A stretch of 40,552 nt of DNA from Companilactobacillus huachuanensis (GTDB taxonomy: Bacteria; Bacillota; Bacilli; Lactobacillales; Lactobacillaceae): assembly GCF_005404815.1 (NCBI RefSeq), contig NZ_BJDF01000005.1:115769-156320 (forward strand). The letters run 5' to 3'. The position numbers were made by a program, and so were the translations under genes. Positions 33,991 to 40,552 of the stretch are shown in pieces (positions within the stretch are counted from its first letter, which is position 1; every line of letters begins with the position of its first letter). A model generated the notes under the pieces. The model had not been told where the DNA came from and made no database searches. It saw nothing but the letters and a program-made list of their open reading frames with translations.

Positions 33991-34860
33991 CTACTTCCTA
34001 TTAAAAAAGTTATAAGCAGAACCAATTAAGTTAGCATCATTGTGATATTCTGCTGCAACCAAGGTTGGAACAATCTTTATATCATCAACATCATTAACCA
34101 AATTCTTAATTTCAGAATCAAGTCTTTGAATGAATTCACTGTTAGCTGACACCCCGCCACCAATAATAACTGCTTCAGGATCAACTACAAATTGTAAATT
34201 ATAAATAGCCCGTGCTAAATTTTGATAAATATCATCCGTATATCGTTGAGCCACCGGATCACCCTGCTCAGCTAATTCCAAAACTTCTTGACCAGTAAAT
34301 TTATGACTTGAATCAGCGCTATAACGTTCAGCCATATGCACTGCCGTTCCTCTTAGACTGAGACGTTCATTCTTGTCATCAAGAATCATCCCAAATTCAC
34401 CGCCCAACAAGTGTTTGCCATGAATAACTTGACGATTTAGAACAACCGCACCACCAATACCCGTTCCAATAATAATGAAAATAACATCGCTCATATCTGA
34501 GGCCGCACCGACGGCAACTTCGGCAAGTGCAGCACAATTAGCATCATTTTCCATCGTTACTGTCAGATTCAAGATTCTTGCTAATTCTGCTTGAATCGGA
34601 AAATTATGAATATATGGCAGAGCACTGATACCACCAATTACACCAGTTTCCTGATTAACAGCACCAGGAATGCTAAATCCAACACCATCAACCTGTTCAG
34701 ACTCAAATTTTTCTACAATGTTTTGAATGGCATCGTAAAATCCAGCTAAGTTTTTAGGAGTAGCGACTTTTCCCTTTGAGGTCAATAATTGTTGGGTCTC
34801 ATTCCAAAGCCCATATTTGATACTCGTACCACCTACGTCGATCGATATTATTTGTTCCAT
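33991..34860 (-). CDS. ROK-family sugar kinase (glucokinase or beta-glucoside kinase like)
   Basis: A 289-aa kinase. Phosphate loop SIDVGGTSIKYG at the N-terminus, TMENDANCAALAEVAVG with the catalytic Asp, GTGIGGAVVLNRQVIHGKHLLGGEFG, and GGGVSANSEFI. The CxCGxxGCxE zinc motif of most ROK glucokinases is absent (EFGMILDDKNERLSLRGTAVHM), a pattern shared with BglK-type beta-glucoside kinases. ATG at 34858-34860, one base after the glycosidase stop, so translation is coupled; the frame is open upstream but inside the neighbour. With an adjacent GH1 enzyme it either traps released glucose as glucose-6-P or phosphorylates an imported disaccharide. Confidence 0.85.
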   Translation of the reverse strand: MEQIISIDVGGTSIKYGLWNETQQLLTSKGKVATPKNLAGFYDAIQNIVEKFESEQVDGVGFSIPGAVNQETGVIGGISALPYIHNFPIQAELARILNLTVTMENDANCAALAEVAVGAASDMSDVIFIIIGTGIGGAVVLNRQVIHGKHLLGGEFGMILDDKNERLSLRGTAVHMAERYSADSSHKFTGQEVLELAEQGDPVAQRYTDDIYQNLARAIYNLQFVVDPEAVIIGGGVSANSEFIQRLDSEIKNLVNDVDDIKIVPTLVAAEYHNDANLIGSAYNFFNRK

Positions 34861-34861
34861 G

Positions 34862-36247
34862 CTATTTCTCCAGTTCAAAGCCATTATTTTTTGTTAATTC
34901 TTTAAACCACAAGCCACTTTTCTTAACTGTTCGTTGATAATTATTATCTAAATCAACGCTGTAAAAGCCATAACGATTTCGATAGCCATTTAACCATGAC
35001 CAACAGTCCACAAAAGTCCACATATGATAGCCAAAGCAATTGCTGCCGGCTTCAATACCACGATGTAATTGTTCCAAATGTTCCTTGATGAAATCAATTC
35101 GATACTGATCCTTAATCATACCAGAATCATCTTTAAAACGTGACTCATCTGCAACTCCCATGCCATTCTCACTAACATACCATGGAATATTGCGATATTT
35201 GTCCTTCATCATCATGGCAATATCGAATAAAGCACGCGGATAAATCTCCCAGCCTCGATATGGATTGATTTTCTTATCTGGCCAATCATATGGTTCATAC
35301 AGATCCTCGGGCATTTCTGCCGGAACCTTGGGATTGGTTGGTGCCTTCACACGCCTTGGTTGATAGTAATTGATACCGATAAAATCAACTGTGTTCATTT
35401 TAATTAATTCGGTATCTTCCACTTCAGTTACTGGCAATAAATTATTTTGTCTAAATAGTTCAATCAATCCTGCAGGTATTTTGCCCAACACTGCTGGATC
35501 CAAAAAACTCTGCGTATTAATTAAATCGGATGCCTTCTTAGCTTGCAGATCGGCACTCTCATCGCTACGACCATACGCTGGCAAAACATTTAAAATAATA
35601 CCAATTCGACCGTTGATTCCACTATTACGGAATTCCTTCACAGCTAAAACATGTGCCATCAGCGTATGATATCCAACTTGAACCGCACGTTTCATATCGA
35701 CCACTGCTGGATAATGGAATTTGTACAAATAGCCACACTCAATATGAACCATTGGTTCGTTAAATGTCGTCCACTCAGTGATCAAGTCGCCAAACTGTTC
35801 AAAAGCAGTTTTAGCATAGAATGCAAAATCATCAACGGATTCGCGATTTTCCCAGCCACCTTTTTCCATTAGCCACCAAGGCATATCGAAATGAAAAAGA
35901 TTAATAATCGGTTTAATTCCATTGTCTAACATTTCTTGGAAATATGCTCGATAAAATTCTACAGCTTCATTATTTAGATGCTGTCCGTCTGGTAACAAAC
36001 GAGCCCATGAAATTGAGGTTCGATATGAATTCATACCAATTTTTTTCATATTTGCAACATCTTCACGATACAACTCATACGTATTAGACGTATCACTAGG
36101 CCCTTGTTTATCATTGAATTTTTCGGGACTTATTTCAAACCACTTGTCCCACGTTGTAGCAGATTTGCCATTCATCAAACTATGTCCTTCAGTCTGAGGA
36201 GCGGAGGCAGCAGCCCCCCAGAGGAATTCCTTGGGAAATTTCAGCAT
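34862..36247 (-). CDS. GH1-family beta-glycosidase
   Basis: A 461-aa retaining TIM-barrel glycosidase with acid/base Glu164 (TFNEP) and nucleophile Glu360 (SENGM). It is cytoplasmic, with no signal peptide. The aglycone-side loop reads WSWLNGYRNRYG: it has the Ser-Trp of 6-phospho-beta-glycosidases such as LacG (SWSNGYEKRYG) in place of the Glu of plain beta-glucosidases, but the phosphate-binding Lys is Asn here. Whether it takes phosphorylated substrates is therefore open. It follows the response regulator gene by 11 bp and precedes a ROK kinase, in a probable operon under YesMN-type control. Confidence 0.9.
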   Translation of the reverse strand: MLKFPKEFLWGAAASAPQTEGHSLMNGKSATTWDKWFEISPEKFNDKQGPSDTSNTYELYREDVANMKKIGMNSYRTSISWARLLPDGQHLNNEAVEFYRAYFQEMLDNGIKPIINLFHFDMPWWLMEKGGWENRESVDDFAFYAKTAFEQFGDLITEWTTFNEPMVHIECGYLYKFHYPAVVDMKRAVQVGYHTLMAHVLAVKEFRNSGINGRIGIILNVLPAYGRSDESADLQAKKASDLINTQSFLDPAVLGKIPAGLIELFRQNNLLPVTEVEDTELIKMNTVDFIGINYYQPRRVKAPTNPKVPAEMPEDLYEPYDWPDKKINPYRGWEIYPRALFDIAMMMKDKYRNIPWYVSENGMGVADESRFKDDSGMIKDQYRIDFIKEHLEQLHRGIEAGSNCFGYHMWTFVDCWSWLNGYRNRYGFYSVDLDNNYQRTVKKSGLWFKELTKNNGFELEK

Positions 36248-36258
36248 AATATTTTCCT

Positions 36259-37728
36259 TTAAATGTATTTATTTCGATACTCTTTTGGTGACAATCCACA
36301 AATAGATTTGAAATTACGATAGAAGTAGGCCGTTGTTGTATAGCCCACATTATTTGCAATCTCAGCAATGCTTTGATTATTATTTCGTAAAAACTCTTGG
36401 GCTTGTTGAATACGATATTCATTGAGATACTTTGAAAAGCTCATCTTAACTTCTTTTTTAAATAGCTGACCTAAGTAATCTGGGTTCAAATGTAATTCGT
36501 CGGAAACAATTTTTAAACTCAAATCGTTATTAAAATCACGATGAATCAGCGACATAACTTGTTTAATATTTTCCGAATATTTCTGATCATCGACTTTGTT
36601 GGATAATTGTTCGATTACTTCTGTAGAAATATCCATGAGACTTTGTAAATCAGTAGCATTATTGATTCTAGTTACATATTCTTGATATGTCTGGGCGTCG
36701 AAATTTATTTTTACATTCACTTCCGAATAGATAAGAAAAGCAATTTGACGAACATATGATGGACTGGCGCCTCGTTTGGTCAAATCAGTAAAGATATTTT
36801 TCAACTCCTCAATTAATTGCTCGTATTCCCCCAAAGCAATCGCTTGTTTTATTTTTACTAGGGATACTTTTGGTAATGTGGCCTGTTTCAACCAATCGAC
36901 ACGAAGGTTATTATTACTAAATTTATTGCTCTTTTCATAAAATTTATATATCTTTGCAAGCCGGGCAGCCTGTTCATAACTCTGACTAATATTTTGCCAA
37001 TCGTAGACCGTTTCTCCAACTGTGATAAATGACTCACCATTGATATACCCTTTATCCTCAAGCTCTCTAACAAACTTGAGTAATAAACCTCGACCACCAA
37101 TGAATCCAATAAATAAATGTCGATCATGCTCAAAACTCAATACTTGACCATATTGTTGGCATAGCTGTTCGACTTTCGAAAAATCATTGAGACGATTACA
37201 AGCAATAACTGTCATGCCACTTTTTATAATATCGGGCGTAATACGTAATTGATGAAATAGCAAACTTAAATCTGCTTGATCAATATCGCTTTCAAATAAC
37301 CGCTGAATTTGGACGTTTAACGAGACTACCGAAGCTTTTTGAATGGCCTTATGTGAATCCAAAATATTCTTAACTTTAGCTAATGACGCGACTAATGCCT
37401 TAGAATCAATCGGTTTCAAAATATAATCAATCGCTCCGAGCTGCAATCCAGTTCTCACATAGTCAAACTCCTGATATCCAGAGAGAATCATAAATTCGAA
37501 TTTTTTACCTGACTCCTGAGCCATTTTAATTAAATCCAGTCCACTAATTCTCGGCATATTAACGTCGGTTATGATCAGATCAACGTCGTTATCCTCTAAA
37601 AACTCCAAAGCCTGTTTCGAATTTCGAGCTGACTTAACAATCTTAAATCCATAATCCGACCATTTAATGATTTTTTCCAATCCCTTTAAAATCATATATT
37701 CATCGTCAACAATCAGAATCGAGTACAT
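36259..37728 (-). CDS. AraC-type response regulator (YesN family)
   Basis: A 489-aa regulator. Receiver domain at 1-120 with Asp8, Asp9, phospho-acceptor Asp55 (LIITDVNMP) and Lys106 (LKPID). A long middle region (about 130-370) is of the type found in YesN proteins. A C-terminal AraC double HTH (about 385-489) ends GLSPKEYRNKY with the second-helix motif SIAEIANNVGYTTTAYFYRNFK. It starts three bases after the kinase gene ends. It probably activates the glycosidase operon and a linked ABC sugar importer that is not in this window. Confidence 0.92.
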   Translation of the reverse strand: MYSILIVDDEYMILKGLEKIIKWSDYGFKIVKSARNSKQALEFLEDNDVDLIITDVNMPRISGLDLIKMAQESGKKFEFMILSGYQEFDYVRTGLQLGAIDYILKPIDSKALVASLAKVKNILDSHKAIQKASVVSLNVQIQRLFESDIDQADLSLLFHQLRITPDIIKSGMTVIACNRLNDFSKVEQLCQQYGQVLSFEHDRHLFIGFIGGRGLLLKFVRELEDKGYINGESFITVGETVYDWQNISQSYEQAARLAKIYKFYEKSNKFSNNNLRVDWLKQATLPKVSLVKIKQAIALGEYEQLIEELKNIFTDLTKRGASPSYVRQIAFLIYSEVNVKINFDAQTYQEYVTRINNATDLQSLMDISTEVIEQLSNKVDDQKYSENIKQVMSLIHRDFNNDLSLKIVSDELHLNPDYLGQLFKKEVKMSFSKYLNEYRIQQAQEFLRNNNQSIAEIANNVGYTTTAYFYRNFKSICGLSPKEYRNKYI

Positions 37729-37731
37729 AAT

Positions 37732-39432
37732 TTATCCCTCCAAAATTATCTGCATCGTTACTGTGACCCCACCAAAATTGTTATTCATAACTTTCATTTC
37801 AAAATCATTTCCAAATGCACCTGTCATTCTGGCCTTAACATTCATCAAGCCAATTGATACATCACCTTTTACGAGACCGCTTCCTTGGGCAGACAATTTA
37901 TCATTCAACTTCTCAAGTTGCTCATCACTTAACGGTGTACCGTTATCGGATACTGAAATAATTACAGTATTAGCTTTTTTTCTGGCCTTAATATGAATGG
38001 CATTGTCGAAACGTTCCAAATCAATCCCATGCTTAAAATAATTTTCTACCAATGGTTGAACGATAAATTTGGGGACACTCAAATCTTTCAAATCGTCAGC
38101 CAAATTAAACTGATATCCCAATTGATCTGGGAAACGCATTTGGTAAAGATAGATATACTTTTCCGCAAACTCAAACTCTTTTTCCAGAGTAACCGTACTT
38201 TCCTGACTGATATTATTCCTCAACAAACTAGCAAAACTAAACACAACATCGGCCAGTTCCGTCTGGCCCTCATTAATTGCATACATGCGGATATACTCAA
38301 GTGTATTATATAAGAAATGCGGATTTATTTGTGATTGCAATGCCTTCATATTGGCATCTTTTTGCGCCAATTCCAATTGATAGATCTGCAAAACATATTG
38401 ATCAATAGCATCTAGCATATCGTTGATTCCTGTAGCCAAGGTATTGAGTTCCCCTTCTTCACTGGGAACGGGTATTCTCGTTTTCAAGTCTCCACCGGAA
38501 ACCTTTTCCATAGCCTTGGTCATAGATTCCAAATGTAAAGTGTAGTTGTGGAAAACATACTTCAATGTCCACCACAAGAATGTATCAACCACGGCCGCCA
38601 ATAATATGAAGAATAAAATTGTTAAAACTATCTTTCGATAGACCACAAACTTGGGGACTAAAGCGACAATATCATCCTGATTATCAGCTTTTTGTGTTTT
38701 CACAAAATACTCATTTTCTAAAGAATGTATCAAGCTCTTACCTTGCTTGGGATTATTAATCAGACTCCTTTTCGCTACTGGCATAAGGTTGGAGTTATAA
38801 CTATATCTAATTCTTCCAACACTCGTGACTACGAAAATCTGCATTCCTTGACTATTATGTGCCTGTTTCAATGAAGCATTTAATCTTTCTGGACTGAAAT
38901 TAACAATGACCGAACCATAAGGTTGATAAGTTGAATCGTTGATCAGAGAGGTCCCATAATATAAACCTTTGGATTCTACTTTTTTTGCAGAGATCCGACT
39001 GCCACTGAGATTCTGGGGATTCATGCTGATTGACTCTGACTCCTGATTTAGTGATAAAGTCACTTTGGTAGCCTTACTATTTCTCAGAAAGTCAGCTACT
39101 TGATTGGGTAAATAGTAGAAGTAACTGCTGCTAGAATGACTCTGACTATAATCCAGATAGGCTTCAGGATCCATTCGGAAAAACGCCTCTAAGTTAGCAA
39201 CACGATCCTGACTCTGATTGATATTCTTGGTTAAATTATCAACTTGGTTTTGTTGGGACTCAACAATAGATGAACTTCGATTGATACCTTCATTCAACGT
39301 TTGATCCTTTTCAACATAAATATCGACAATTCGAAAGGCTGACATCAAAATCGCAAATAAGGTAATGGTGATCACCATTACCTTAATGTAAAACGTCATT
39401 AACTTTTGAAGATTGTAATGATTATCAATCAT
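37732..39432 (-). CDS. Sensor histidine kinase (YesM family)
   Basis: A 566-aa membrane kinase. Transmembrane segments are at about 15-37 and 266-290 and enclose an extracellular sensor domain of about 225 aa. A HAMP domain follows (about 290-345; PVPSEEGELN), then the His_kinase domain with phospho-His372 in QSQINPHFLYNTLEYIR, an N-box LVENYFKHGI with Asn464, and the G-box SDNG. The LytS/YesM-type order is clear. It forms a pair with the AraC-type regulator three bases downstream and follows the YesL-like gene. An oligosaccharide or its binding protein is the usual signal in this family. Confidence 0.93.
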   Translation of the reverse strand: MIDNHYNLQKLMTFYIKVMVITITLFAILMSAFRIVDIYVEKDQTLNEGINRSSSIVESQQNQVDNLTKNINQSQDRVANLEAFFRMDPEAYLDYSQSHSSSSYFYYLPNQVADFLRNSKATKVTLSLNQESESISMNPQNLSGSRISAKKVESKGLYYGTSLINDSTYQPYGSVIVNFSPERLNASLKQAHNSQGMQIFVVTSVGRIRYSYNSNLMPVAKRSLINNPKQGKSLIHSLENEYFVKTQKADNQDDIVALVPKFVVYRKIVLTILFFILLAAVVDTFLWWTLKYVFHNYTLHLESMTKAMEKVSGGDLKTRIPVPSEEGELNTLATGINDMLDAIDQYVLQIYQLELAQKDANMKALQSQINPHFLYNTLEYIRMYAINEGQTELADVVFSFASLLRNNISQESTVTLEKEFEFAEKYIYLYQMRFPDQLGYQFNLADDLKDLSVPKFIVQPLVENYFKHGIDLERFDNAIHIKARKKANTVIISVSDNGTPLSDEQLEKLNDKLSAQGSGLVKGDVSIGLMNVKARMTGAFGNDFEMKVMNNNFGGVTVTMQIILEG

Positions 39433-39458
39433 ATTTAAGACCCCAATTAATTCCCCTA

Positions 39459-40061
39459 TTAATTCAGTTCATCCACATGCTTAATCCAGTTTTGACCAAC
39501 AAATTGTGTATAAATTACTATCAGACTGACCGTTGCAAAGAGAATCAATCCCAGAAATTTGTAAGTGATCCCTAAAATAACTACCAAGCCAATGATTTGT
39601 TTCAAGTTGTCGAAAAAATTGAAGAAATAATGAGCACATGCCAATTTGAAACTGTTGATAACATTGATATCAAACCCAGCTTTAATATTCAATGTGTATC
39701 CATAAATACAGATGATAGCTAACAGCACAATTCCAATGATGAAGTCGATTACTAGAAATGGTAAACCAGGTACTTGAACTGATAAGAACAAACTATAACT
39801 AAGTATAAATGCTACCGTGAAAAATGAGTAGAATAACTTATTTCCGATGGTAAACTTCTGTTTAAACATTACCCACGCCTTTTTCCAAGTCATTTGACTA
39901 TAATTATATCCATAATCATAGAACAGCTCATTTATAACCATTAGGCTCGGTCCAACTCCTAAAATGAGTCCTCCGGCAAAGCTCAGTGCCCAGAACAATA
40001 GATTTAATTTAATGATCGTATACGCTTTAATAAACAATTGTTGAACAGCTTGGGAAACCAT
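39459..40061 (-). CDS. YesL-like DUF624 membrane protein
   Basis: A 200-aa protein with five to six hydrophobic segments. The start (AVQQLFIKAYTIIKLNLLFWALSFAGGLILGVGPSLM) and the FYDYGYNYSQMTWKKAWVMFKQKF loop match DUF624/YesL, whose genes are found with YesM/YesN and ABC sugar importers. Function unknown; an accessory role in sensing or transport is assumed. First gene of the operon; its stop is 26 bp before the kinase start. Its start codon is only 30 bp from repeat copy 11, so the promoter lies in or beyond that element. Confidence 0.85.
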   Translation of the reverse strand: MVSQAVQQLFIKAYTIIKLNLLFWALSFAGGLILGVGPSLMVINELFYDYGYNYSQMTWKKAWVMFKQKFTIGNKLFYSFFTVAFILSYSLFLSVQVPGLPFLVIDFIIGIVLLAIICIYGYTLNIKAGFDINVINSFKLACAHYFFNFFDNLKQIIGLVVILGITYKFLGLILFATVSLIVIYTQFVGQNWIKHVDELN

Positions 40062-40091
40062 ATCTCTACCTCTGTCTTCTTCATTAAGTAT

Positions 40092-40270
40092 GCCGCCTCC
40101 AGTTGTCAGAAATATAGTCTGCTGTGAGGACCGGTTCGAGCCAAAGTACGGTCTCGAACCTCGATTTTGAACTTCGCACAGTCCGCGAATTTCAAAACTC
40201 GTCCTGTGGTGTAATGGCTAAAGCCATAACACCACCTTCACTGCTGACTATATTTCTGACAACCTCCGGC
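40092..40270 (-). repeat. Structured repeat copy 11 (type B, inverted), in the leader of the YesLMN operon
   Basis: P1 GTTGTCAGAAATATAGTC (40102-40119) pairs perfectly with 40246-40263. In core orientation P2 tip is TGGC/GCCA, P3 TTCGC/GCGAA, and P4 GGTTCGAG/CTCGAACC, fully Watson-Crick. It has the same orientation as the operon and lies 30 bp before the first start codon, so it is probably transcribed as leader RNA. Confidence 0.9.
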
Positions 40271-40453
40271 TAGGATATTTTTTCACTTCATTTTTGTTAA
40301 ACTTTTAAATTTATGACTAATTTATTCAAATAATCAGGGGTCTTCGTTTTATTATTCCTGCCATTAAAAAAAATAAACTAGTTGGAAGAGCTGAGAGTAT
40401 TCATTTGCAGCGAAAGTGGCGTTATTGCTTTAGCAATTACACCACCGGGCGTG
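40271..40453 (+). repeat. Structured repeat copy 12 (type A), 5' half only, cut by an insertion sequence
   Basis: Core from 40378; the P1 5' arm and complete P2 (TTGC/GCAA tip) are present, and the match stops after CACCGGGCGTG at 40453. The AT-rich type-A flank is seen from about 40310. The remaining half would lie beyond the insertion sequence, outside the window. Confidence 0.87.
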
Positions 40454-40552
40454 TGGAGTGAACCCATGAGGTTGGACACATGATCCAAACCTGGAGGGGT
40501 TCACTATGATTAAGTACAATCTGGATTTCAAAGTCAAAATAGTAAATGAGTT
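40454..40552 (+). mobile_element. Left end of an IS3-family (IS150 group-like) insertion sequence
   Basis: It begins TGGAGTGAACCC, followed by GGTTGGACAC, the terminal pattern of IS3/IS150-type elements, precisely where the repeat core stops matching. A transposase frame with GGAGG starts 52 bases in. The right end and target duplication are outside the window. Confidence 0.82.
40506..40552 (+). CDS. IS3-family transposase OrfA, N-terminal fragment (runs off the window)
   Basis: ATG with TGGAGGGG nine bases upstream. The readable product MIKYNLDFKVKIVNE matches the start of the OrfA HTH domain of IS3/IS150-type transposases (KYxxEFKxKVVxEY pattern). Only 15 full codons are visible. The normal product would be a HTH protein of about 100-180 aa, fused to the DDE domain of OrfB by frameshifting. 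Confidence 0.75.
   Translation, partial: MIKYNLDFKVKIVNE

Noticed and set aside
1-40453. CRISPR array or tandem repeat
   Set aside because: Copies are single, kilobases apart, lie in both orientations and contain internal structure; there are no spacers.

Overview
The window comes from a low-GC lactic acid bacterium of the family Lactobacillaceae. The grounds are SLAP-type wall-binding surface proteins, ClpL, a BrnQ carrier behind a T-box leader, ECF transporters, PTS and DhaKLM genes, and strong AGGAGG ribosome-binding sites. I lean towards Companilactobacillus, but this is inference from overall gene style, not from a marker gene. No rRNA, tRNA, CRISPR array or prophage is visible.

Layout from left to right. 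(1) 208-3868: a dedicated ECF transporter operon (T, fused A-A', S; minus strand), divergent from a secreted DUF4430 protein, probably a corrinoid uptake set. (2) 4690-7600: a membrane protein and the PTS-dependent dihydroxyacetone kinase operon dhaK-dhaL-dhaM with a cre site. (3) 8002-11218: a PTS EIIBC and nanE (ManNAc-6-P epimerase) operon, divergent from an RpiR regulator. (4) 11285-14789: a purine permease (NCS2) and an ABC exporter. (5) 14987-20412: three aldo-keto reductases, an NAD(P)-binding protein, a LysR regulator and a small MerR-like regulator. (6) 20591-25146: a secreted LRR/SLAP protein, then clpL preceded in its operon by a 73-aa HTH protein with a striking palindromic operator. 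(7) 25661-29731: a GHSLGGH hydrolase, a T-box leader with brnQ, and a GNAT acetyltransferase. (8) 30320-33568: a ROK fructokinase with a cre site and a large SLAP-anchored surface protein. (9) 33991-40061: an operon of yesL-like, histidine kinase, AraC-type response regulator, GH1 glycosidase and ROK kinase genes. (10) The right edge enters an IS3/IS150-family insertion sequence.

The most unusual content lies between the genes. Twelve copies of a ~180-bp element occur in 40.5 kb, ten on the plus strand and two on the minus strand. Each folds into the same plan: a 16-21 bp closing helix P1 around three internal hairpins P2, P3 and P4. Helix sequences change between copies while pairing is kept, including alternation of U-A, U-G and C-G at one P4 position, which points to selection on a folded RNA. 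Two intact type-A copies are embedded in units of exactly 330 bp with inverted-repeat ends (CTAAAGGTTGAAAG type) and perfect 8-bp target duplications. The family is therefore a MITE carrying a structured RNA-like cargo. Types B and C share the core but have different P1 helices and flanks. I know no named family that matches; this is my candidate for the undescribed system.

Genes that work together: sugar and amino-sugar use (PTS-NanE-RpiR; GH1-ROK-YesLMN; fructokinase; DhaKLM) under likely CcpA control, isoleucine supply through a T-box, protein quality control through ClpL, and aldehyde or redox detoxification by the reductase cluster.
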